64,000 nt of DNA, from positions 248,001-312,000 of the forward strand of contig WHUZ01000025.1 in NCBI GenBank assembly GCA_015179045.1. The letters are read 5' to 3'. Made by a program: the position numbers and the translations under genes. This DNA comes from Kalaharituber pfeilii (Eukaryota > Ascomycota > Pezizomycetes > Pezizales > Pezizaceae). This document shows, one piece after another, positions 21,199-33,123 of this stretch (its first letter is position 1; each line of letters starts with the position of its first letter). Under the pieces are notes generated by a model that saw only the letters and a list, made by a program, of their open reading frames with translations, had not been told where the DNA came from and made no database searches.

Positions 21199-22555
21199 AA
21201 ACATATCGTTTGTTGCTGTCTGGGTAGCTGGTTGGGTGGAGTAGAGTTATTGGAAGAAGGGCTTTTTTCGAGGAGTGGTGGTTCATTTCCCAATTAAGAG
21301 AAATGCCAAGATCCTGGTCATTACACACATCCCAACCTGTACTACTACTTTGCATGTATCCCGTACCATTTCGTGATCAAAATCAAATTCTATTCAAATA
21401 CCTCTATCATATATATCTCTAATTTCTACATAATCCTATCAGCTTTCCATCTTACCATCCCTTCACATAACCTACCCAGATATGTTCTTCGTTCTAACCT
21501 ACTACAGCCATCGAGTTATGCTTCCGTGACCTAGTATGACGCAGGTATCTAACTCCCCAAAATGGAACGTGCGGAACTGCCCGGAGAGTTGAAAGCGAGG
21601 TTCTGATGAAGGATTTTGAGATAGCTGGGACGGGGGATTCGGCGGTAACTACATCTAGAAAAAAGTGGACCGCGATGCGGGGTGAAAAATGCAAAAAAGG
21701 GAGTACGGGTAGTTAGATCAGGTTGAGAAAAAAAAAAAAAAAAAACGCGGCGAGAAAGAGTATTAGTTTTGCATTGAAGAGATTGTGATTTTGGTTGATG
21801 TGGGTCTGGATGTGGCGGGGGGGGATGTATCAGTGAAGTACAGTATATGACATGGAGTGCAACTTTATATGCTGACGGTTTGTGAGAATTTTCAAGAATA
21901 AAAAATATTAATAGTAGATGGTCGGACCTCCTGAGGGTACTTGTCTGTATGAGATTAGAGATAACAAAGAAATGCGCAGAAATGGCAAAGGGAGTGCTCC
22001 GGTTCTAATTTGGGATTGGAGTTAGTATGGAGATTGGAGCGTATAGGGATAAGATATACTCTGGTCTCAAGTGTACGGAATTGAACCTGGGGAGGGGGTT
22101 GGGTGGGGGCTCAATTCTAAATACCACTCGCTATAGTTGCTTGTAGTCTGGTTGCAGGTTGCTTGCGGTTATCACTTATGTGGAGGTCAGTTTGATTTTT
22201 CTTGGCATAGCTCCGGAGCACTTTGGATCCTCCGAGCAGCGACATACCATATGCTAGTTACCATATGACAGCATGGGAAACCATCACGGCTTTCTAAGGC
22301 GGTTACCCAACGCCAGCTACGCCCTTTTACTAAACAAAAATAAATAGGGTCCTGGTTGTTTACGGAACCAACCTTTTTTTTTTTTTTTTTGTTTTTCATA
22401 AGTAGTAACATGTATATACCGTAACCTCAGATAGCTAGCTTTTTTTCTCGCAACAAAAAAAAAAAAGAACGTAGCAAATCGCATACCGTACATATCCCGT
22501 TGTTTCTCAGACTCCGAGTTGGCATGATAGTATCTCGCTAGTCACCTTTGCACAT
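21199..22555. other. Intergenic start of block R, copy B; no gene supported
   Basis: This is the counterpart of 6445-7774. It has A and T homopolymers at 21728-21745 and 22375-22391. Open frames seen in copy A are disrupted or changed here. Confidence 0.6.
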
Positions 22556-22805
22556 GTTTATTGTGAAAACCACGTGATGGTGGTAATAGCCATGTTGTCG
22601 TTGTGAAAACCACGTGATGGTGGTAATAGCTAAGTTGTCATTGTGAAAAACCACGTGATGTAGGTAATAGCTAAGTTTGTCGTTGTGAAAAACCACGTGA
22701 TGTAGGTAATAGCTAAGTTTGTCGTTGTGAAAAACCACGTGATGTTGGTAACAGCCATGTTGTCGTTGTGAAAAACCACGTGATGGTGGTAATAGCTTAG
22801 TTGTT
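22556..22805. repeat. CACGTG minisatellite, about 6 units (copy B)
   Basis: It has the same unit as 7775-8355. All six units here keep an intact CACGTG core, whereas several in copy A are mutated. Confidence 0.9.
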
Positions 22806-24395
22806 CAGATGATTTGAGGGAAAGGGTAGCGTTGATCGGCTTTTTTTTTTTTTTTTTTTTTTTTGTTTCTATTACGGGGGAGGAGATCAATGGATGCGGA
22901 GAGTAAAATAAAACAGATAACGCTGAACCCATCTCATCCTCCTCCGTTACCACCCCTCCCCATCATGCTTCCAAGTCACCCGACCACTTCATTCCATTCC
23001 AGTCTCCGTCACACGTCTCCCACATCTCACCACCTAAATAACAATCAAATATCCACTTATTCAACTTAGACAAAATAAACGCAGAAAAAACACAGAAACT
23101 AATCATGCATTACATACGTATCTCGCTATCATAGCCAGACGAGCACGTGCCTCCCACTTTACGTTGCCTGCGGCGTGCTTAGTCAGATTCCGAACTCGAA
23201 GCTCATTTCCGGGGAATTTGCTCCTCTCACACACCACAACAGAATACTTTCTCCAATCGAGTAATACCGCAGTCAAGCAAGCCTCGGACCAAAGTTTATT
23301 ACAAAGGATCCAGTATTTATACTTATGCATATCTTCAGAACCATGTCCGATAAAAGTTTAATTCCACAAGTCTAAGTTAAATTGGAGTTAGATTATACTA
23401 CCACAAACCGATGCGAGCGACTATCAACTTTCCGAATGTGGTAGTAGCTATCATACAAGGATAGTTTGTAAGTCATCTCTCCTGAACTTCCAACGGCGGG
23501 CTTTTGATTTTATCGGCAATAGATTTTTTGGTACCGATCAGATAATTAAAAATAATAGAATCGCAAAAATACTAGGTGAAGTTGTTGTTGCACAACTTGG
23601 ATCGCGGCAAACGTAGCAAGAAAATATCCAGAGAGGCTAAAATGCTAACATATATGTCGGAAAATTAAAAACGAGTTTTCTGGTTCCGATTCCGATTCCC
23701 AATTGAGTTTCGCTTACAACTGAAGTTCTAACTTTCATATTATCGTCGCTAGAACCGGAGCATTGGTTATATTATCTATTATTCCATCTTTCTTGAATAA
23801 TAATAAGATGGACTATAACCCTCTTCCGCAGCTCGAATTCGAATTGGTGCTCTGTTTCTATAAGTTGTTACCTCCGTCCCACCGGCTATTCCACCGCTGC
23901 GAGAAAACCAGAATTTTTATAGTTTCTAGAGAACCTTTGACAATGCCACCAGCTGTCCTAGAAGTTCTTCCGGGTCGTTACATGTGCACCAATTGATAGT
24001 AGCGGTGCTGCCTTAAGACCTCCACCCGTGATCTGTACTCAACTTTGCATTATGTATACAAGCTACCTAGAAAATTTCGACTGGAAAAACGGTTCCCCCA
24101 AACCGCTTCAACGAGAACCACACTCGATCCAATGATGACGCTACTGAGCTATAAAAGAGAAATCAACTTTGACTTTGAGTGACAACGATTCATACAGACA
24201 CCTACAAAAAAAAAAGAAAAATAAAAATAAAAATAAAAAAGTCCTCCTACCTCGAAGCACATACATAAGCCCAACAAAAAAAAGCTACCATCACCTGTCC
24301 ATCAATAGAGATAAAACACAGTATAGAACAGAATGCTTGACATTATTTCCTATAGCAAAGCAATAAAACAGCAAAGGGATGGAGACTAGTATCGG
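22806..24395. other. Spacer between minisatellite and NLR-B; no gene seen
   Basis: This is the counterpart of 8356-9944. T run at about 22842-22864 and A-rich tract at about 24206-24240. Confidence 0.6.
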
Positions 24396-27300
24396 CTATG
24401 CCTTGTCATCTGTTCCAAGCTGTGAGCGTAACATCGCGACGATTTCGTGGTGTTCAAGATCAGACGCACAGTCCAAGGCAGTCTTCGAAGCAGCATTGGC
24501 CTTGGCAATGTCGATTTCGTCGTGTGCAAGAAGTAGCTCTATTACCTTGTTGTGGCTGTTGTAAGCTGCCATATGCAGTGGGGTGTCACCGTTTGGATCA
24601 CTGTGGTTGACATCGATGCTTTTGACTGCTAGAAGGAGCTCAACCACCTTGTGATGCCCTTTGTCAGCTGCACAATTTAGCGGTGTCCAGCCATCTTTCT
24701 GTGCCATATTGACATCGACCTTGTCATTTGCCAGCAGCAGCTCCACTACCTTGATATGCCCCTCGTCAGCTGCACTATTCAGCGGTGTCCAGCCATCTTC
24801 GTTAGCCATATTGACATCGACCTTGTCATTTGCCAGCAGGAGCTCCACCACCTTGATATGCCCCTCGTCAGCTGCATTATTCAGCGGTGTCCAGCCATCT
24901 TCGGTAGCCATATTGACATCGACCTTGTCAGTTGCCAGCAGCAGCTCCACCACCTTGTCATGCCCTTTGTTAGCTGCACTATTCAGCGGTGTCCAGCTAT
25001 TTTTACTAGCCATAGTGACATCGACCTTGTCATTTGCCAGCAGCAGCTCCACCACCTTGACATGCCCTTTCTCAGCTGCACAATTTAGCGGTGTCCAGCC
25101 ATGTTCGGTAGCCATATTGACATCGACCTTATCATTTGCCAACAGCAGCTCCACCACCTTGACATGCCCTTTGTCAGCTGCACAATTTAGCGGTGTCCAG
25201 CCATCTTTCTGTGCCATATTGACATCGACCTTGTCATTTGCCAGCAGCAGCTCCACCACCTTGTCATGTTCTCTGTTAGCTGCATGATTCAGCGGTGTCC
25301 AGCCATCTTCGGTAGCCATATTGACATCGACCTTGTCATTTGCCAGCAGCAGCTCCACCAGCTTGACATGCCCTTCGTTAGCTGCACTATGCAGCGGTGT
25401 CCAGCCAGTTTTGTTAGCCATATTGACATCGACCTTGTCATTCGCCAGCAGCAGCTCCACCACCTTGACATGCCCTCGGTCAGCTGCACAATTCAGCGGT
25501 GTCCAGCCATTTTCGTTAGCCATATTGACATCGACCTTGTCATTTGCCAGCAGCAGCTCCACCACCTTGACATGCCCTTTCTCAGCTGCACAATTTAGCG
25601 GTGTCCAGCCATCTTCATTAGCCATATTGACATCGACCTTGTCATTTGCCAGCAGTAGCTCCACCATCTTGACATGCCCTCGGTTAGCTGCACTATGCAG
25701 CGGTGTCAAGCCATTTTCGTTAGCCATATTGACATCGACCTTGTCATTTGCCAGCAGCAGCTCCACCACCTTGACATGCCCTCCGTTAGCTGCACCATTC
25801 AGCGGTGTCCAGCCATTTTCGTTAGCCATATTGACATCGACCTTGTCATTTGCCAGCAGCAGCTCCACCACCTTGATATGCCCTCCGTTAGCTGCCCTGA
25901 CCAGCGGTATCCAGCCATTGTTAGCCATATTGACATCGACCTTGTCATTTGCCAGCAGCAGCTCCACCACTTCACAATGCCCATTCTGTATAGCGACATA
26001 AAGTGCTGTTGCACCAGCCTTATTCACCGCATTAATATCGAACCTGTTGTCTGCTAGCAGCAGCTCAACCACCTTATCATGTCCATTGTATGCCGCTGCC
26101 CAGCAAGGAGTGATTGATCTCATACATGACCCAATAACTTCATCCCTCGAATTTATATTGATATCAGCAGCCCTATCCCAAGCTCGTCTGATGAAGTCCA
26201 TATTTCCATTCCATGCTGCTGCCGTTAAACATATGCTTAGGAAGGGTCCTGGCAGAGATAAAACAAAGCTTGGATCTCGCAGCATGTACTCCTCAACTAA
26301 CATCCTCAAATCAAATACCAGAGCTGCTGTAAAAACTGACCCACACCCAGATGCTGCATGAATACGGTAATCTAAGGTCCAATCTCGTACTGATGGATAG
26401 TTCTTAAACTCCCAGAATGTATCAAATACCCTGTAGTGATATGGGCCATTTGCATACCCTGTACCCTGCTCGTGATCAAAGTACTGGTATAGCTTACTTT
26501 GGATAAGATGCTTCGAAGCTTTAGACGCATGGTTTCCCCAATAGCAAAAGGAGTACCACAAGAAAGGGAACTTAGTGCTCAAGATTTTTCCATCCCATTG
26601 AGCATCTTGGTATACTTCACCTCGGCCTGTTGTCAAGTATGCTAGACACACAAGCGTAATGGTAGAGTGTGCTAGAGCAATTAGGTCGGTAGGTAAATGG
26701 GTAGTTGGAAACAGTAGACGTGCATTTTGCTCAAAAAACTGTCGGGCACTGTGGTGGACTAAGCGGATGATGAACTTATGCCTAATGACACGGCTTTAGT
26801 TAATATAAGCTCTTATTTTTATCACCAAACATTATAAATCACCACTCACCTCTTATTCTGTGTAGCATCTTTGTGCTCTTCCTCGATCAGCAAACCTCCA
26901 CAGTTCGAAAGTAAATACGCTTTATCCACTCTATCATTCCTATGGAAGCCAGAATCCTGATCTGTGGCAAGTGCATCCAAAAGTGCATCAGGTTCCAACG
27001 AGTCGAAGCTAAATGCAACCAGCATGAAAGCTTTTTGGATTATCTCCCAGGACTCAGCATGTTGCACTTGAATGCGCTGAATAGCATCAAGATAGGTTTT
27101 GTTTAAATCTTTTGGAAGATTGATCAAAGCTTGCCTAAGCTTGTTCGAGTTGGGCATGTTGGCAATGGAAGTGATATGAAGCTGGGCAATCAAGAACCTC
27201 CACCAGCGCAGTATAAATGTTAGTAGAGAGCGAGAGGAATGGAACATAGAACAAAGCTTACATCCCACTCGCCTGCTGCAGAATCCTCTCTATAACCTCC

Positions 27301-29412
27301 CCCCGAAGCTTAGCATCATTGTGGACAAGTTTGTATAGGTTTTGGCCGGTTTTTGCGAAATCTTCAATTTTTGCCTCGAGATACAGCCTGACATCACTGT
27401 CTCTGGCTTTTATCTCCAGAGTTGAGTAACCCTTTTCTGTAAAGAAACCCTCAGTGTCGCTGTCAGGTCGAGATGTTGTAAAAAGCTGTATGTTGTTCTG
27501 AGACTGGATAAGATCAACCAGGTGGATGCGCACTAATTCACGCTGATTGGTAAATTCAAGTTCATCTAATGCATCAACTACAAGGAAGACCTTCTCAAGA
27601 GCTGAAGCACATTTCTTGATCCGTTCCACCACCTCTTCAAGAGACAGATTTCGTTTCTCTTTCTCCCAATATTCAGCATACAGCTCAGTGAGGTCAGGTG
27701 TAATGTGGCAACACTTTTCCAGTTGACGTAGAATGCTTCCAAGGAGGTTATGCTTAGTTTGCATCTGTTGGTCGCTATAGTTGCAAAATAAGAAGGCAAG
27801 CCCAATCGACTTGCCAGAGATTTCCTGCTTGGTGCCACATATATTCTTTAAATGCCGAATGACAAGAGACCTACAAAGATTTGCTTAGTGATTGATTTTC
27901 GAATGAACGCCTTTAGAAGGGGAACATACGTCAGTGTAGACTTTCCTGCACCAGCTATAGTTGTGAGAATGAATAGTCAGCTGTTTGTCACTTTCTCACC
28001 TCGAATGATGGGAGACTGACGCATTCCATAACAAAACAATGCCCTGGACCCCCCTTGTAACCATTTGGTAAACTTCTCATTTTCCAGGAGCCAGGATCCG
28101 GTACCAGGCTTGAGTTTTACATAAATGTTATCTTGCGTACTCCAAAATGTCAATGGTGATAGCCACTCAAATGCCTTTTTTCTGGTATCATCTGCTCCAT
28201 TGAAAGAGATTTAGTTGCTGGAGCAGCAAACTCACACACTTATAAAGTTCTATCATACCTTCAAGCCTGCTCTGCATCTTAACTGCAACAGTTTTGGTTT
28301 CCGCAGCAACAGTTCTCGTTTCCACTGTAACATTCCTGATTTATGCAATACCAACATCAGCATGCCACTGGCTAACTATGATAATGGAACTCGACTCAAG
28401 ACATGTATCACGTTTGTCGTAGAGGCGAGTTGCGTTGAGAGAAATAGAACATACTTCACTTCTCCCACATCGTTGCTAACATCAGCAATTCTAGGTTAGT
28501 TACGGGCCCAATAAAAATGACTAGGCTAACTTCGTACCTTACTAGTCCCATACTATTGTCTATTTCTGTCACTCTGGAGAGTACATTGGACGAAATCTCC
28601 CTAGAAAGAGCATCAGCATAATGCTTCATGTATAGACCATCAACTTATTTTATCGCGGATTATTACATGTGCTCAAGCTGCAACATTTTGTCCAGGATAT
28701 CCGTGATTGTTCCAAATGCTTGCAGAAGTTCCTTCAATTCATCTTCTTGAAAAGGCCACACCCATGGATCGACCAGTGTTCTGATAGTAGAGGATTTTTC
28801 AACGGTAGAGGTGGAGGCGGAAAAAGCATGCGAATTATCCAGCCCACTTCCCAGTTTCCGTGGATTGAAGCGTGAGCCAGGACTCAAATAACCTGTAGAA
28901 TCCTTCTTACTACCAGTCCTATGGCTTGAAAATGAAAACAATCTTTTAATAGAATCTCTCTTTCGTCGTTTCATGATACTAGCAGTATCAGAAGACCCTG
29001 CCCCAGATATTGTATCTGCAATAAGGCTACCAGCGTCTGAACTCTCAATAGATACAATGGAGCTTGCATCGGATCCGGAGATGGTGATACTAGTTTGATT
29101 CTCAACAATTGTCGAAGTTTGAGTCTCAATAGTAATCGCAGGCTGATTCAGGAGGCTCTGAAGCTTTGGGTCTTGAAGAATTTTGTTTAGCTTCTCGAGG
29201 ACAGAGTGCTGCTGCTGAAGGGTCTGCTCCACTTTCACTGAAATTTGGTTGTCCCTCTTTCTGTCAGCTACCTGCTGTGCATATTTAATATATAGGTCGA
29301 ACTGCTCAATCAGTGCTTCACGGGATGCTGGGGCATCTTTGACATTCCGGAGATATTGAACCAGTTGAATTACCAACGGCACAATACCGAACGCAAGTCC
29401 TGCGGCATCCAT
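24396..29412 (-). CDS. NLR-B: NACHT-ankyrin STAND protein, 1486 aa, nine exons
   Basis: Exons (minus strand): 29412-28667, 28600-28538, 28490-28455, 28335-28259, 28191-28021, 27954-27930, 27870-27262, 27197-26850, 26781-24396. The sum is 4461 bases, open throughout. Every exon has the same length as in NLR-A except exon 4 (+21 bases) and the last exon (-198 bases). Domains match NLR-A: SesA/HeLo-like helical N-terminus, Ser/Thr/Ile-rich linker, NACHT with GMPGAGKST and FLVVDALDEL, connector, then about 16 ankyrin repeats. The first repeat (LLLADNRFDINAVNKAGA) is diverged and resembles an ordinary ankyrin repeat, unlike the homogenised ones that follow. A TAA at 28341-28343 falls inside intron 3 when the phase-correct acceptor is used. 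The predicted role is intracellular recognition receptor, from family knowledge. Confidence 0.92.
24426..26096 (-). repeat. 102-bp ankyrin-coding repeats, 16 units (NLR-B)
   Basis: It has the same 34-residue unit as in NLR-A, but a different order and set of variants. Finger-loop types here include NEDGW, ATEDG, AQKDG, ATEHG and NKTGW, which are rarer or absent in NLR-A. The two last units (FKS/VKS-IDVNHSDPNG and HDEIDIAKANAA) are almost the same in both genes. Confidence 0.92.
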
Positions 29413-30660
29413 GTTGACTAGCTGGGGATATTAGGTTTGTGGGTTAAAGGTCAAGTGAAGAGAGTCCGGAGTTGGAATATTCAGGTAGGTTTAGAGCGTA
29501 TTGATGATAGACTGGATTCAAATTCCTCTGAATGAGTGTTGAAATTCCCGGATTTCACTTCAGGTGAATAATTAATCCGACCCCGCAGCGAGAGGAGGCT
29601 GAACAGCAGAAAAAGCAACCAACTCAGCAAATGCGAAGTACGGTAGAGCAAGGGTTAAGCTTGACGACCAATCAAGAATGCATGCCATTTTTGTACGACA
29701 CAGAATCTTCCCAGCCAGGCAAATGGGACCGCACCGAACAAGCAGAGAGATAGATTGCGAATTTCACTTTGGAGTTGGTAGTCTCATGCCAAGGCCCGTA
29801 ACTGTCAGTCGATAGGGGTCTCGTTTCTCTAGTTGCAAAAATGCATAATATTTCGTAGACCACCTACTACCTACCGTACTTAGGTACTCTCCTCCTCCTC
29901 GCAACAACCTTTCAATCTCCGCCGCACCAAACACGCCCGCTCAACAGACTGAACCCCCCACCTCGCATAACTCTCTTTTTTTTCTTCTAAACTATCCCTT
30001 TGTAGGATATTGACTATTCATGTTCTCGTGCCCAGACTATTATTTTCGGCCTCCAGCCGTAGCATTTATACTAGTTTACCAAACGTATGTTTCGTTTCTG
30101 GATATCATGGGGAATTGTGGGGATTCGGAGAGTGAGTTGCTGAGCTGCTTTTTTTTTGGGGAGGGATTTGTAGTGTGAGTTTGGGATTTCGTACGCTACA
30201 GCATAGTTTATTTAAGTTCGTTTTTTGTAGGCCCGGATTTTCTCTGTCTTTATTGATTGTTAAGTTTCATCCATCCGTCCTACCGGTATGTCCCAGCCCT
30301 TTTTACCTCCGGGCATTACGCAACATGAACCAGAGCCCATATAATGCACTCCCCCTACACCTCCCCTACAGTTTGTTTCTTGGGGTTGTCAGTAGTTAGT
30401 TGGTGGCTCAGTACTTACCTAGTTTACGGATATCTTCTGTTCACCAGTGCTAGGGATATACCAGTCACTGGTCAAAAGTTCTTGGTGAAAACGTTCCGAG
30501 CGCACATGATGAAAAACAACAACGCGGTTGTTACAGTATTTTGTAACTGTAGCAACCGCCATGCCACCCGACGAGAAGATGACCAACAAAGAAAAGGATA
30601 TAATAATTGCCCTTCTCTATTTAGATTTTTCAAACTTAGTTTAATTAGCGGACGTCCTTA
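29413..30660. other. Upstream region of NLR-B; no gene seen
   Basis: This is the presumed promoter and 5' region, nearly identical to that of NLR-A apart from the short T run (about 30149-30158). Confidence 0.6.
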
Positions 30661-31560
30661 GTCAACTATCAAAAAATTTCATTGTTGCGACGTGAAATTC
30701 GGCAAACCGATGAAAAACCTCTCTCGAAGCGGCAGACCCCCTAAGAGAGCGGTGGCATATTTGGCGACATGTTAGAAACACATAAAGCAGCTCCACGCAA
30801 GGAAGTTCAAGAAGTACTGTATGCTGCCCTCATGTGTCCTTACGGACCATTAGTCGCCACCTAGATGAATTCGGCTTGCACAAGTAGTTGGCCAACAAAC
30901 CACCAAAATTAACAAGACACCAATGGGCACTAGAACGCAAAGATTGGAACAGTAGAAGACTTCCAAATCAACAATTTGGAGTAACGAATACAGTGTGGAG
31001 AAATCGGATGGACAGTAGAAAACCTCCAATCAACAATTTGGAGTAATAAATATACAGTATGGAGAAATCCGAAGAATCTCAGCAAATGCGGGTCCTTCCG
31101 ATTTTCCTCATGAAAAGTAGAATTCCGACCAAGAAAAAACGGGCAAGGTATGATAGTTTCTTTGATAGTCTGGGGTTGGTTTCTATAGCAATACTAAGGG
31201 TACATTTGTACCCTTAGTTGTACGATCTGTTAATGCAGTCATATACCGGCGCCTTCTCAAGTTCCTGTTGTAGAACACTGTAACAAGACTATGATACTGG
31301 AGATGCTAGATTTTCAGCAAGACAATGCACCGACCGATCCATAAAGCAAAGATCATTCAAAGCTTTCTTTAAGCAGCATACAGTACCCTAACATTAGCGA
31401 CACCCCCGGTAGACCCGATGCTGTTAGACCTAGCTTCGCAGAAGTACTACGAGACTCTCTGTGATACCTGCATCGCTCTTTGAGAATCTGTGCAAAAGTA
31501 TCCCAGATCGGGTCGCTGCTGTAATAGATGCAAAGGGATGTTATACTATATCACCGATTT
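30661..31560 (+). mobile_element. Tc1/mariner transposase relic spanning the R/L border (B/C)
   Basis: This is the counterpart of 16440-17240 with further small indels, including a local duplication of the aacaatttggagtaa segment near 30970-31045. It carries the uninterrupted TA (31384-31385) that the pogo element used in the left copy. Confidence 0.62.
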
Positions 31561-33081
31561 TCATTTCATGTCAATCGGGTTGAGATATTTGCATTTTTGC
31601 ATTTTTGCAGCATTTGAAGCGGGCCCTCAGACCTGTTTCACCAAGATGACGGCTGAGCGACAACTGCGGCCATGGTAAGATGCAATGCATATCATAAGCC
31701 AAGGGATCTGCATGGTACAGTAGGCTAATCAAATACTAACTCTATCTCTCAACATCCATAAACCACCACAGCATATGGCACCTCCAACTCACAAGCAGTG
31801 AGAGGAGAGCTCTATACTTTCAACACACTAACGACAGAGAGACAGGTTTTTCTCCTCACTAAACCACAACGCACCAATTAACGGCTGGGAGATGCAAGAC
31901 AGGCAGGCAACAGCAAGCTGAACAATCAATACAGTAAAACGTCGTGAGCGAACTTTGGATTATGTAACTACGACCAATACCTATATGTACTTTACGAGTG
32001 CAGGTATCTATATCCAAGAAATGTATGAAGTTGGATGGTGAGTGATGTCGTAAGTCTAAAATCCCTAGTCGCGGCACTTCCGAAGGAGGCAATGCTCCTT
32101 CCAGACCACTGCCAAGCATTCTCCATATTTCATCTATGCGGGAGGAGTAAACCATTTCCATAGGTCCGCAAGATAAGTACATAGTTCTTCTATTTTATTC
32201 TCTACCTGTCACATACACAATTACTCAATCCGTGCATACTTAACCATTCGATATCCTCTACCATTAACAGAACATAAGAACATTCAAAAAAATAAAACTT
32301 TCCTCTGCTAAATAAGTACGTTATACACACAACTCACAAAACACAAACTTAAAATATAAATGATGTAAGAAGAAAAACCCGTCCCCGCTAAAACATACAT
32401 ACAGGTAGAATATTTCCTCCCAAGACCAGGAAAACCCTTCACTTGAAAGAAGCACCATGAAGGGGGGGGAAAAAAAGGAAACCCATCAGAAAAGAATCAG
32501 AAACAAAAACAAAACATCACTCATGTCTCTACTGCAATACCACCATCTCCCACACTCACACCCCCCTCAATACCTCCTCTCTCCACTCATCCCACCCATC
32601 CCGCCCATTCCTCCCCCGTCCCCAAGTCCCGCGGCCGCATACCAGCCCGCCACTCCTCCCATTCCTCCTTGCTGCTGCTGTTGTGCCTGCTGTTGCGCCT
32701 GCTGCTGAGCTTGTGCCTGTGCCTGCGCTTGTGCCTGCTGCTGCAACTGCAACTGCAACTGCAACTGCCCCGCCTGCGCCGCCACCGCTGCCGCCTGTGT
32801 CCCTCCCATCGGTGCAAACGCCTGCTGCGCCGTCGTCGGATACCCACCACCACCAGTCCCCATTGTTGGACTCATCAATAAACCATGTGTGGTGCTTGCG
32901 GTGTTCTGCACGCCCCGTGCCTATATAAAATGTTAGTCCCAAAGAATCGTACAAGGGGGCAAAATCATAAGCATACAGCTCTCAGACTCCCAATCAAACT
33001 TAAACTCGGCGACTGCTGTTGTATCATTGGGTGGTAAATCTGATGCTGCAATGGCTGCTGATGCGGTGGTGGAATCGGCGC

Positions 33082-33123
<42 letters not shown>

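Larger units (their letters stand above)
21199..31383. repeat. Duplicated block R, copy B (carries NLR-B)
   Basis: It is collinear with 6445-17071. It starts at exactly the same base as copy A relative to the shared sequence, which fits a fixed duplication breakpoint. Confidence 0.92.

Noticed and set aside
28341..28343. In-frame-looking TAA in exon 4 of NLR-B
   Set aside because: It lies upstream of the acceptor atcag that is demanded by the phase of exon 3. With that acceptor the codon is intronic and all nine exons sum to a multiple of three.
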